Assembly: GCA_025403435.1 (NCBI GenBank)
Contig: CM046340.1
Coordinates: forward strand, 28,466,210-28,530,209
Length of the DNA: 64,000 bases
Reading direction: 5' to 3'
From: Artocarpus heterophyllus
Taxonomy: Eukaryota > Streptophyta > Magnoliopsida > Rosales > Moraceae
Numbering within the stretch: position 1 is the first letter of the stretch; each line of letters opens with the position of its first letter. The position numbers were made by a program, and so were the translations under genes. Under the pieces are notes generated by a model that saw only the letters and a list, made by a program, of their open reading frames with translations, was not told the DNA's origin and did not search any database. Shown here piece by piece: positions 13,126 to 24,042 of the stretch.

Positions 13126-16100
13126 CCTTTGTGGCTGACGTGGGCCTGGGTCAATGGGGTTGCACAAATTTACTTGATTCAGAATTTCATGAATCAGCCC
13201 ATTTAGTGCTTCCTTGAATTTCTTAGCTCGGGCTCTTCTCACTGGTCCAACAGGAACTTGTATTGGGTCAGCCACCTTCCTTGCATTTGGGCTCCCCACA
13301 TCTCCATCATTCCCCTCCTCTTGACAAGGATTTGTCCTCAAATTAGACTTTGCAACAAAAGGACTCAAATCAGAAACATTGAAGGTAGCACTTACATTAT
13401 ACTCACCTGGCAAATCCAACTTGTAAGTGTTGTCATTAATTCGTTCAAGGACTTGAAATAGACCATCTCCCCGTGGTAACAACTTTGACTTTCTTTGTTT
13501 TGGAAAACGCTCCTTTCTGAAGTGCAACCACACCCAATCTCCAGTTTTGAAAATCAACTTGTGTCACCCCTTGTTGGCTTGCTTTGCATATTGTTCTGTT
13601 CTTCGCTCAATGTTGAGTCTTGCTTTCTCATGAATCTGTTTAACAAAGTCAGCCTTCCTTTTGCCATCTAAATTAACACGCTCAGAAATAGGTAGTGGTG
13701 ATAAATCCAATGGAGACAAAGGATTAAAACCATAAACAATTTCAAAAGGTGAATACTTAGTAGCAGAATGGACAGAGCGATTATATGCAAACTCAACATG
13801 TGGTAAATAGTCTTCCCATGTTTTAATGTTCTTACTGATGGTTGCTCTTAATAAGGTTGACAAAGTCCTATTTACTACCTCAGTTTGACCATCAGTTTGT
13901 GGGTGGCAAGTAGTGGAAAACAACAGCTTAGTACCTAACTTACTCCACAAAGTCTTCCAAAAGTAGCTCAAGAACTTAGCATCTCTATCTGAAACAATTG
14001 TCCTAGGCATGCCATGTATTCTCACAATCTCCCTAAAGAACAATTCAGCAACATGCGACGCATCATCAGTTTTATGACAGGGTATAAAATGTGCCATCTT
14101 AGAAAATCGATCTACAACCACGTACACACTATCCTTCCCATGTTTGGTCCTAGGTAAACCTAACACAAAGTCCATTGAAATATCAATCCAAGGCTCACTA
14201 GGAATTGGCAAAGGTGTGTGTAAACCATGGGGTTGTGCTCTTGATTTAGCTTGCCTACATGTGACACATCTACCACATATCCTTTCAACATCCCTTCTCA
14301 TGTGTGGCCAAAAGAAGTGTTCCTGCAAAACAACTAAAGTTTTAGCAATTCTAAATGCCCCATCAATCTGTCACCATGGGATTCCCTCACTAACAAATCT
14401 CTCAAAGAACAATTAGGCACACAAAGCTTATAATCCTGAAACAAAAATCCATCATGTCTATAAAATTTACCCATTACGTTTTTCTCACAAGCTCGATACT
14501 CCTCACTAAAATTTTGGTCTAAAGAGTATAAATCCTTAATATGTTCAAAACCAAGTAGTTTAGCATCAAGGATAGAAAGTAGTGCGTACCTGCGAGAAAG
14601 TGCATCCGCAACGACATTCTCCTTACCTTGCTTATATCGGATGACGTAAGGAAATGTCTCGATGAATTCCACCCAACAGGCATGCCTCTTGTTTAACTTT
14701 TGTTGTCCCTTCAGATGTTTCAATGACTCGTGATCAGTGTGAATCATGAATTCCTTGGGCCATAGGTAGTGTTGCCAAGTCTTTAATGTTCGAACCAATG
14801 CGTACAAATCCTTGTCATAAATCGGGTAATTTAGTGTTAACCCACTCAATTTTTCACTGAAATACGCGATTGGTCGTCCTCCTTGCATCAGCACGGCACC
14901 TATACCTACACCAGAAGCATCACATTCAATTTCAAATGTTTTAAAAAATCAGGTAAAGCAAGTAAAGGAGCATGAGTAAGCTTATGCTTAATAAGCTGAA
15001 ACGCCTTCTCTTGTTCTTCTCCCCACTTGAACCCAACATTCTTCTTGATTACTTCTATGAGTGGTGCAGCCAAAGTATTGAAATCCCTTACAAACCACCG
15101 ATAAAAACCGGCAAGTCCATGAAAACTCTTTACATCTCCAACGCTTATGGGACTTGGCCATTCTTGGATAGCCCTAACCTTTTCTTCGTCGACCTATATA
15201 CCTTGAGCACTAACAACAAAACCAAAAAATACAAGCTTATCCGTGCAAAAGGTACACTTCTTAAGATTAGAATACAACTTTTCCTTCTGTAAAACATCTA
15301 AAACAAGTTTCAAATGTTCAATATGATCATCCAAGTTGCTGCTATAGATCAGGATATCATCAAAATAAATGATGACAAATTTCCCAATAAAAGCTCGCAA
15401 AACATGGTTCATTAAACGCATAAATGTGCTAGGCGCGTTGGTTAAACTAAAAGGCATTACCAACCACTCATACAAACCTTGTTTTGTTTTGAAAGCCATC
15501 TTCCACTCGTCTCCCTCTTTCATGCAAATTTGATGATATCCACTTTTCAGATCAATTTTAGAAAATTCACAAGCAATATGCAATTCATCTAACATGTCAT
15601 CCAAGCGAGGAATAGGATGTCGATACTTTACCGTGATGTTGTTGATGGCTCGACAATCAACGCACATCCTCCAAGTCCCATCTTTCTTAGGCACAAGTAA
15701 AACTGGTATGGCACACGGACTCATGCTTTCTCTCACGTACCCCATCTCCATCAAGTCACTTACCTGCCGTTGGAGTTCCTTTGTCTCCTCAGGATTACTC
15801 CTATAGACTGGTCATTTTGGAATTGTAGCTCTAGGTATGAAGTCGATTTGATGTTCAATCCTGTGGATTGGAGGTAAACCTTGTGGTGTTTCCTCAGGAA
15901 AGATATCCTCATATTCCTGCAAAAGAGAAACAACACAACTATGCAAGGTGGAATCAAGATCGTTAGTGCTTAATAACGCCTCCTTATACATGAGTAAGAT
16001 CATCGGCTGATTAGAAAACAAAGCTCTTCTCACATCACTCTTTCTTGCATAAAAGTTTTTTTTTCTCTCAATTTTTACCTCATTGGCTGAATCTTCTTTT

Positions 16101-16551
16101 GTATTGGCTCTCTCAATGTTCTCTCCTTTTCTCTCCTTTTTCTCGGCCCCTCTATCTTTTTTCCTTGTCTGGCCAAACTCTCTCTCTGCACTCAAACACT
16201 CATTTTTTTCACTCCCTTTCTCTCTCTTTTTCTAATTCTCTCCTTTTTGTTCACTCTTTTTTTGTAACCACACTTGATCTTCATGAACCCGTTTAGGTGT
16301 CATTGGTAGAAGAGTAAATGGTCTCTGGTTGTGCACAAGAGAATATTTATTGGTGTAGCCATCATATTTGACTCGACGATCAAATTACCATGGTTGACCT
16401 AGTAACAAGTGCCCGGCTTGCATTGGGACTACAACGCACAAAACTTCGTCTTCATATCTACCAATGCGAAATGAAATTAATACCTGTTTAGTTACCTTCA
16501 CTTCACCACTATTATTCAACCATTGCAACTTGTAAGGTCGAGGATGTTTGG
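13108..16551 (-). pseudogene. CRM-like pol: RT, RNase H, integrase and CR-type C-terminus
   Basis: On - in order: a spacer after protease (16551-15812), RT 15754-15194 ([40 protein letters not shown]), RNase H 14894-14334 (DALSRR at its end), integrase zinc finger and core 14328-13564 ([48 protein letters not shown]), then 13557-13108 with GDWVWLHFRKERFP and the terminal stretch PVGPVRRARAKKFKEALNG. That last stretch resembles the CR motif of centromeric retrotransposons (TRARAK core; here the Thr reads Arg). Several in-frame stops and shifts separate the blocks (for example near 15830, 15194, 14890, 14330 and 13560). Catalytic Asp pairs in RT and integrase are still present. Replication role lost. 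Confidence 0.88.
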
Positions 16552-17900
16552 TCATTGGCAGCCTAATTTGTCAACCATAATAGTTCTAGCAATGTTTGTA
16601 CAACTCCCTCCATCTATTATCACACTACTTACCTTGTTCCGCACGTGACACCTAGTATGAAAAATGTTCTCACGTTGCTCTTCTTCTTCCTCTTTGGCTT
16701 GCACACTAAGGGCTCGTCGAGTGACCAACAATTCACCTTGGGCAGCATACTCCTCCTCATCCACGTCCTCCAATGGTGGCATGGAGTCCTCATCTGATTC
16801 GTCGTCTGTAACAACCTCTCCGTCGTCCCGTAACACCATCACCCTTTTGTTTGGACATTGGCTTGAGATGTTACCCCTGCCTTGGCATTTGCAACATTTA
16901 ATATCACGGTTTCGAGAAGTGGATGAATCATGTTTACCTTGGTTTGAAGGGCTAGCTATGGCTGGTTTTGGTTCAAACTTATGCCTAGCGACCAATTTCT
17001 CTTCTCTCTTCCCATAATTTGGCTTCCATGAAGAAGGTCCTGAGCTAACATTTGCACGTGAACTACCCCTCCTCTTGAACTGCCGCTCTACCATGATGGC
17101 CATGTGCACCATGTCTTCTAATTCTACATAGTGTTGCATCTCCACCCTATCTTGAATATCTGGATTTAGCCCTTGCAAAAATCTTGCCATGGTTGCTTCT
17201 CGATCTTCTTCAACATTGGCTCGTATCATGGCTATTTCCATTTCTTGATAATATTCCTCCACACTCCTGTTTCCTTGTCTAAGTCCTTGCAACTTTTTGT
17301 ACAATTCTTGGTAGTAATGGCTAGGCACAAATCGCTTTCTCATCACCGTTTTCATCTCCTCCCATGTCTCAATCGAGTGTTCTCGGTTCCATTGCCTATT
17401 CATTACCAACTGATCCCACCATACAATCGCATAGTCAGAGAACTCAATTGCAGCAAGCTTAACTTTCTTTAACTCTGAGTAGTTATGGCAATCGAACACT
17501 AGCTCCACTTTCTTCTCCCACTCTAGGTAAGCTTCGGGGTCATTTTTCCCTTGGAATGGCAGAATCTTCATTTTTATACCTCCCATATTATTGTCTTCTA
17601 GGTCCCTAGCTTCTCTATTCCCATTTCCACACCTAAATCTGCCATTATTGATTGACAGTTCCTCCAACTCTTCTAATTCATCTTCCTTCGAAAGTACACA
17701 TCCACCCCTCTGCCTATTTTGCATGTTTTGTGGCTACCTATTACGTGTTTTGACATCAACTTCATCTAATCTCTCCTGAATGGGCTCTAGCGCTCACGTC
17801 AACAACCGTTCCATTTGCCTCATTAATGCTTGTAACTGAAGATTTGGAACTTTTTGTTGTGGAAGATAATTTTTGGCTTCTCTTTCTTGATTTAGATTTA
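16552..17900 (-). pseudogene. CRM-like gag and protease N-part
   Basis: The largest open stretch is 17724-16552 (390 codons). Homologous reading continues upstream to about 17830 through two stops, so the true start was nearer 17.83-17.9 kb. It has the gag capsid region (PFQGKNDPEAYLEWEKKVE, then SVEEYYQEME), a zinc knuckle near 16890 reading CCKCQGRGNISSQC in which the metal-binding His is Asn, an acidic stretch, and a protease active site DGGSCTNIA near 16570. It forms the particle and processes the polyprotein in intact relatives. The knuckle change would weaken RNA packaging. Confidence 0.86.
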
Positions 17901-18289
17901 TTTTTTAAAAAAACCTGCAAAACAACGTTAGATAATAAAGGACCTTACTTCTCTCCCTCACATGTTTCTCTCTATCACTTGGTCACTCAGTTCACTCGTG
18001 TTTCACTTGAATAATTGGCTTTTACCCTCAAATGTTCTCACCACTCTTGCCTTTTTTTTCTCACTCGTTTATTCTCTCTTTCAGTTCTTTTGGAATTATG
18101 CAAACAGCAATCAAATCTATCCGGTAACAAATTCAGCAACACGTTTTGATACGCAGTTTAGAATGAAGCAAATTTTTGCACTACGAGGTGAGTTCAAATT
18201 CGGACTCCTGGACGCTCAAACAATGGAAAGGAAACAAAAAAATTTAAGGAGGGTCTCCAGAAAATTTTTTTTTTTTCAAATCCTCTTGA

Positions 18290-18321
<32 letters not shown>

Positions 18322-18408
18322 GGATTCTCTTGATTTTTCTCATCTTATCTTATCTTTTCTTTTCTTTTCTTTCCTTTTCTTTTTTGAAATTTGGCAAGAA
18401 CAAAGGCT
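17901..18408 (-). other. 5' untranslated stretch of the CRM-like element with polypyrimidine microsatellite
   Basis: Non-coding. On + it is strongly T/C-rich, with (TTTTC)n-like runs at about 18290-18380. On - this is a purine-rich leader. It ends at GGCAAGAACA, beyond which copia-B leader sequence begins. No LTR or primer site is recognisable. Confidence 0.55.
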
Positions 18409-19765
18409 AATAGACATTCACCACCTAGGGGTGTGCAACCATAAATCAACCATAATTAATTAATAACATTCACCACCTAGGGGTGTGCAACCATAAATCA
18501 TGCTAAAACACCTTATCCTCTTAGAGATCTAATCTGGTACATGATAGAAATCCCTTCCTAGGGGTCGGGACCACCATGTTCTGCCTATAGACCAACGATG
18601 GAGGCCTTAGGTTCTCTCTTCGAAAACCTTCTACCACTCAATCTTTTGAAATCAAGGTTTTATTTTAAAAATATGCATGAATAATTTTAATATGAGTGGC
18701 ACTCCCTATTCTATATGACATGTTATCAATATACATGGCAAATTATATTATAATGTAGACTAGCAAAGCAATCAAGCAAAGCTACAAACAAAATAATAAA
18801 TAATCGTAATATTATGGCTCCACCATGTAGAATAGAAAACTAAGTTTACAAGAAAATAATCGAGACATATAATCGATTCTTCATCCTTGAATCCTCAAGC
18901 TGTATCCTTTTTCATGTAATACCCATCTTCAAGTCTTCAATCCCGTATGAATCGAATACTTCATATTTATGGTCATATCCAAATTTAATGTCTCTCAGAA
19001 TTGTCACAAAAATAAAATTAAAACTGCATCAAAAAAGTGCACCTTTTTCTACAAATTTTCCAGCTCTCAGTCGGCAGGCCGATCTGGGTGATCGGCCTAC
19101 CGGTCATGTTCCATCCGCCTGCTGATCTGGAAGAACAGCCTGCTGACACATGAAAGTTTAGCCTGCCAAATTGGAAGTTCAGCCTGCCGCCAGAACCGCC
19201 TGATTTTTGTCCCACTAACGGCCTGCCGAACCTCACGTTCGGCCTGCCTATCTATGACCATCGGCCTGCCCAACTATGATATTCAACATGCCGATCGAGC
19301 AAAAATCTCCCATTTCAGAAAATACAATTTTTAATGCAATTCATCAATTTTATTTCAACAATTCAAAAACATACAATTAGAGACACAGGAAATACCTGTG
19401 GTCACCATCATCATTCTCCTAGATCCGTCTTCTCCAAATGATTATTTAATTACAAAATTCTTACAAATTTAAAATTAAATAACAATTCCTAGACAGAGAT
19501 GATAGTCCGCCATCTAATTACATGAAAAACCTAGATACACATTCTAACCTCTAAGGAACCATAACGGGTATAAATTAATTAATTAATAAATAAATAAATA
19601 ATAATTTAATCAACCATAATTAATTAATAACATTCACCATATCATATATAGAAACCTGGAGTGCCAACTCTCTATAAAAATTCAATTCAAGCATAGGAGA
19701 GATTAAGATCACAAAATTTATATATATAGCATGATCACAAACTCGTAACTTTATGTAAAAACGAT
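18409..19765 (-). other. Leader of copia B1
   Basis: Non-coding leader between gag and the primer site, homologous (inverted) to 34976-36130. Features: a roughly 36-bp segment (ACATTCACCACCTAGGGGTG onwards) present twice at 18417-18453 and 18468-18503. A purine block (+ ACCTTCTACCACTCA, 18626-18640) is conserved with other copia leaders here. A dense GC near-palindrome cluster is at 19071-19290. No gene is seen. Confidence 0.75.
19071..19290. repeat. GC near-palindrome cluster in the B1 leader
   Basis: About nine to ten degenerate copies of TCGGC-(AG or CT)-GCCGA, spaced roughly 20-30 bp. Clear copies are TCGGCAGGCCGA at 19071-19082, ACGGCCTGCCGA at 19218-19229, TTCGGCCTGCC at 19239-19249 and TCGGCCTGCC at 19261-19270. 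The arms are complementary, so each copy could form a small hairpin. Confidence 0.8.
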
Positions 19766-19780
19766 GGCTTTGATACCAAT
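19766..19780 (-). other. Primer binding site of copia B1 (initiator tRNA-Met type)
   Basis: On - it reads ATTGGTATCAAAGCC, directly next to the LTR, close to the complement of the initiator tRNA-Met 3' end. It fixes 19781-21761 as the 5' LTR. Confidence 0.9.
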
Positions 19781-21761
19781 TGTTGGAAAATGAGTGCACA
19801 GTGGGAATTTTAAAAATTTTACATCAGAGTATTTTCTAAAACATAAGTTTGACATGCTATATGCATAAATTAACCAGATCTTACTAACATTTGCATATCG
19901 AAGAACTCTCGCAAAACGTGAAGAGAAGTAACATTCAAGAAGAGCCTCAATCAACTGGTCTTCTTTGCTATTCTCCATCCATGACCGGAGAGAGTGTGGG
20001 CTCACACGTACATCTCTTCCACCAAGTGACTCTCCTTCCAACCAATCGAGAAAACCCAAAGCATGTGTTCGTGATTTGTGAACAAAAGCTCTCAGGGAGT
20101 TTTCAGATTCTCACTAGTAGAGTATCACACTTAATCTCTCAATTGATCTGAGTAACTCTTAAGACTTACTCCCTTTATATAGAGGTTGGGCCTAGGGTCA
20201 GTCCTTATCAGATTAGGTCTCAAAAACTCAAAACAGAATCAAGTTTAGATCGATATCTGATAAGATCCAGTGTGAAAACGCGTAATCTTATCCTTCGCTC
20301 ATCGGCAGGCCGAACAGTCCGCATCGACAGGCCGAACACATGGATCAGCAAGCCGAACTGTCGATAAAAAATCTCTGTGAATCTTTTATTTTCCACCTGA
20401 GAATCTATAGGATAAAGTCTCAATTTTAATTCAAATAACCCAATAGAGAATTTATCTGATCAAAAAAATTTATGTAGATTATCTCTAGGAAAATAAATCA
20501 ATTCCTAATAATTCTACAAGTTTATCTTGATCTAATTTATCCAAAATTAAATCAACTGATAAACAGACAAGAATTATCCAATCCCAATAATTCATCAAGT
20601 TTATCTGATAAATAGACGTGAATTATTTGATTCTTCCATATTTCAACCAATTTGATAAATCTGACATAAGTCACCAATTATTGGAAAAGCACGTCGTGTT
20701 GTGACAGGATGTTGTGTGCTAGCAAAGGGGACCAAATGGACCTATATAGTTCAAGCTCCCGATAATTATAAAACCCAATATCCCTGATATACATTTCATA
20801 ATTATCAACTCTAACGCTAATCGACTAAAATCTTAGAGCTACACTCTCGAACTACATAGAATTGCGAAGCTCGTATAGCTAAGTCTCTATGACATATCAT
20901 AGTATATCGTATCCCCATATGATAATCCATAATCGGCTTAAGGACAAGTTTTGTCTTACCTTCCCGATTATTTTTATCTTACATTCTATTATCTCACCAT
21001 CAGAAAACTTACTATCCAAAGACAATATACCATTCGGTTACACCTATGTATCCATATGGTTAAGCGCTCCAGTTTTTCAATTACAAGATAACGCTTATAA
21101 GAGGATATCATTACTCCTAAAGAGGAGCTATGGATTCCATATCTATGAATAATAAGTCTACGCTATCAAGAGTTGTGCCTCCAATGTACCAGCATGCATA
21201 CCACTATTGAGATGTGGGTGTCACCCTTTGGCACATCAAAAGACACAAGTCGAGACAATGGGCCCACTATTTATCTCAGGATTAAGATACAATACAAATG
21301 ACTGTCTAAAGTGAATCGATTTGTCGAGACAGAATTATTAATCCAAATCAATTCACTTTATGTCCCGATCCAACACATCGTCACCTATGACAACGTGCCA
21401 ATGTTTCTATTCACGGAGTCCAACTCCGATGGCCAAGACAAACCATCTCCCCAAAGGGATATAGACAACATAACAATCTTTGCATGAATAAAGCGCCCAA
21501 CTTTATTCCCTCGATTGTGGATTGTATGATTTAGACCATCACCATAAGAATCGTGTCTTCCGCATAATCTATCCATCATATGCCTAATTCTTAAGGTTTA
21601 GACCGACAGTCTCAGACTATTGTTTGCTTAACATACATTCAACAAATATGAACGTAAAGAGGACAAGATTTGGCATATAAACAGTGAATAAATTCTTTAT
21701 TGATAAAAATGTCTCCGAGAACTTGTTACATTTTTACTCCTTAGGGCATATATGTCTAACA
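19781..21761 (-). repeat. 5' LTR of copia B1
   Basis: About 1.98 kb. In element orientation it starts TGTTAGACATATATGCC and ends CCAACA, beside the primer site. It is homologous to 6302-8355 with many substitutions and a small indel near 20605-20620, indicating an old insertion. A GC near-palindrome cluster lies at about 20298-20362. Confidence 0.93.
20172..20184 (-). promoter_or_regulatory. Probable TATA box of the B1 5' LTR
   Basis: On - the sequence CTATATAAAGGG lies at a position conserved with CTATATAAAAGG at 34574-34585 in the + strand B3 LTR. It probably marks the U3 promoter that once drove B1 transcription. Confidence 0.55.
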
Positions 21762-21766
21762 TGCAC
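21762..21766. repeat. Target site duplication of copia B1, right copy
   Basis: TGCAC, identical to 6297-6301, directly after the LTR end. Confidence 0.9.
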
Positions 21767-22435
21767 TTCACCTGCATTTTTTTCTTCTTCTTCTTCCCTT
21801 CGTAATCATGTCCTGTGCATGGATCACAACTAGAGTTGGACTCTAATGAAGGCGCTACAAGTGCTCGGCCATTGCTATCTCGCGGTGAGCCGACGAACGA
21901 CAACTCGATGAGGTAGTAGAAATAGGACCGAGGGCAACAAGGTGGCATTGGCTGCTACAATCCCGCAGTGGTAGGATGGCTATGAATGAGCTGCTTAGCT
22001 CTACAGTGAATGGAGAATGTCTTCAACCCCACAGGTCTTAGTACCTATGGCCTTGTGGCTCGCCCTCCAACTACAACTCTCGACCTCCATCCCGCCTCCC
22101 TCTGTTGCTCACTCTATGATGCGGTGGAGAATGGCGCATTATGGGTTCGACGAGAGCTCAACCATGAGCACCACCAACACCATGGCTGAACTCGGTAAGT
22201 GTAATCTTGTAGAGTAGTGTCAAACTTTCCTGCTGGCCACGGCTAGCGAAAGTAGCAGCGGAGAAAGTCCTCTGTTGCTGCAGCTCTGCCAATGAGCACG
22301 GTCAAGTGCTGTGTGTTTGGATCTCCAACATGGGAGGCTCCTTGTTCACCAATCACCTTCAGGCTCCAACGAGACAATAAAATATTCATAGCAGCCATTG
22401 TTCTCAATTTTTGGAGAAGAAGATGAAGTCCATTA
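21767..22435. other. GC-richer segment of unknown origin within the A2 leader
   Basis: This stretch sits where the A3 leader has only a short (AAT)n-containing spacer (about 62560-62640). It is richer in G and C than its surroundings and has no match to other parts of the window. On - an ATG at 22399, preceded by a CT-rich stretch, opens 51 codons (MAAMNILLSRW start) to a stop near 22244. On + a 66-codon frame lies at 22017-22217. I recognise neither. It could be a captured host-gene fragment or an unrelated small insertion. Confidence 0.5.
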
Positions 22436-22988
22436 GGTTACTTTTGTAACCAAACGGACTGTAGGCCTAGTTATGAACTTGGGCCTATAAAATTTAAAAA
22501 GGTAACCTGGTAGATTTCTCGCTATATACCACTTGGTGATTTCTACTTCAATGGAGCTAGGAATTATATATAATTACTAGAAGACCCCTATACTTTTTAT
22601 CTTTTTTTGGGTTGTAATTTAATTATCCAAAAAGACCTGGCTAAAAAATCCATTATTTATTTTTATCTTACTATTTTTTGTGATAATTGTGATAACATGT
22701 TCATGCATTATAACATGTCATCTAGGAAAGTGCCCACTTATAATTATTGTAACATGACATGCATAAACTAACATATTATATCATTTTTTTTATAAAGTTG
22801 TTTATAAAATGATTTTATATGTGTTAGAATTAATTTAATGAGATTAAATTAATTGGGTTGGTTTTATAGAATTTTAATTTATTTTATTAATCAACTAAAT
22901 AATGTAATTTTAGTTTTAATAGTACTTAAACTTGGTAAAATTCACATTAATTCTAAGTTGTTTAATTTTAAATTGTTTAGTTTTATAT
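22436..22988 (+). other. Leader of copia A2, second part
   Basis: Colinear (inverted) with the A3 leader from about 62560 down to 62000, including TCATCTAGGAAAGTGCCCAC and TTAAATTAATTGGGTTGGTT. It stops abruptly where LTR-type sequence starts near 22985. No coding sequence. Confidence 0.8.
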
Positions 22989-23009
22989 ATATATATATAT
23001 ATATATATA
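22984..23009. repeat. (AT)n microsatellite
   Basis: About 13 AT units at the junction between A2 leader and LTR-derived sequence. The copia-A LTR has an AT run at the matching place (5228-5243), so the run may have been the site of recombination that removed gag-pol. Confidence 0.85.
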
Positions 23010-24042
23010 ACATTTACGGAAAAAAAAAAAAACTACAACAAAAACATGAAGGTAGTTGTTATCATCTTACCCACATATTTGATAGTGGGTGTATTGGATT
23101 CACCCAATAAAAAATTTAGTAGGTGGTTATTTCAAATTTAAAATAAACTAAAATTAATTGAGAAATAACTAACTGCTCATATATCTAAGATAGAGATAAC
23201 AGTTATCTTCATCAATCTCTTTTCATGTAACTTTTACAGAATACCTAGACAGGAAAAACTAAGAGTTCATTCTCTGAAAAAAAGTCTGAGATCTCATGTG
23301 TTGAGTACATAGCAGATCCAAAAAAGTGTGAGTTTAATTCTTTCTTGCAGTTTGATGCCCACTCGTCGTTCCATTGGTGTGGAGGCTTGGCTTTGAAGAT
23401 CGTGGTCTCAAAGAGGGAAGCTAGAATACCCTGATAGCTCTTCAAAAAGTTTGTAAAAACTCTCAAAGCTTTCTATTATTAATTAAAATTATAGAGCTAT
23501 TCCCGAAGAACAAAGTTTTTTGAAATTTTTGTTTGATAATGATCCGTTCCTTCTGTTGCTTTTCATATTTTAGTCCAGCAATGCATAGGGTGGTTACTTC
23601 AAATTTAAATTTAATTAAAAAATAACTAACTGCTCAGAAATAAAAAGATAGAGATAACAATTATCTCTGAGAAATCTTTTCACGTAACTTTTACAGAATA
23701 CTCAGATAGAAAAAACTGAGAGTTCTTTTTCTGAAAAAAAAAAGGTCTGCTATCTCATGTGTTGAGTACATAGCAGATCTAGAAAAGTATGAGGTTAATT
23801 CTTTCTCACAGTTTGTCGGCCTCTCGTCTTTCCATTAGTGTGAAGGCTTGGCTTGGAAGATCGTAGTTTCAAAGAGAAAAGCTAGGATACCCTGATGGGT
23901 CTTCAAGAGGTTTGTAAAATTCTCAAAGCTTTCTGTTATTAATTAAAATTATATAGTCATTCCCGATGAACAAAGTTTTTAAAAAAATTTTATTTATCAA
24001 TGATTCGTTCCTTCTGTTGCATTTTATATTTAATTCTAACAA
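22989..24042 (+). repeat. copia-A LTR 3' end, partly tandem-duplicated
   Basis: About 23010-23582 matches the last roughly 570 bp of the copia-A LTR (5250-5835) and ends near CCAGCA. About 23583-24042 repeats the last roughly 460 bp, beginning inside GGTGGTTACTTCAAATTT and ending CTAACA. The two tail copies differ from each other, so the duplication is not recent. The region after CTAACA is transposon sequence, not an A leader. Confidence 0.8.

Larger units (their letters stand above)
12508..18408 (-). mobile_element. CRM-like Ty3/gypsy chromovirus nested in the B1 leader; 5' end incomplete
   Basis: The copia-B leader (compare 36130-36400 on +) breaks near 12507 and resumes near 18410. Between them lie a 618-bp LTR (12508-13125), pol and gag on -, and a purine-rich 5' untranslated stretch. 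I see no second LTR at the 18.0-18.4 kb end and no clear primer binding site there, so the 5' end appears deleted. No target duplication was found. About 180 bp of the B leader is also missing at the junction. Assignment to the CRM group rests on the polyprotein C-terminus and on the RT box. Confidence 0.8.
6302..21761 (-). mobile_element. Ty1/copia LTR retrotransposon B1, with a nested CRM-like gypsy element
   Basis: Complete in outline: LTR 6302-8355, decayed pol-gag on - (8370-12321), leader, primer site 19766-19780, and LTR 19781-21761, all bounded by the target duplication TGCAC. The 15.5 kb length is explained by a gypsy element inserted in the leader (about 12508-18408). The LTRs belong to the same family as 30113-32059 and 32960-34975. 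Heavy coding decay marks it as old. It was inserted into the leader of A2. Confidence 0.93.
5836..24042 (+). mobile_element. copia A2 remnant (leader plus 3' LTR pieces), interrupted by B1
   Basis: After the primer site at 5836 the sequence matches the A3 leader inverted (62876 downward). This stretch runs to 6301, where B1 is inserted, and the leader match resumes after B1 at about 22440-22985. There it jumps straight into copia-A LTR sequence (22989-24042). The whole gag-pol region is missing, so this is an internally deleted derivative or the outcome of unequal exchange between A-family copies. Confidence 0.7.

Noticed and set aside
16045..16296. 83-codon Ser/Phe/Leu-rich frame on +
   Set aside because: It is the antisense of a Lys/Glu/Arg-rich spacer in the CRM-like pol.
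22853..23141. Overlapping frames of 85 and 69 codons on +
   Set aside because: They span an AT microsatellite and the junction of leader and LTR sequence, so they are chance frames.
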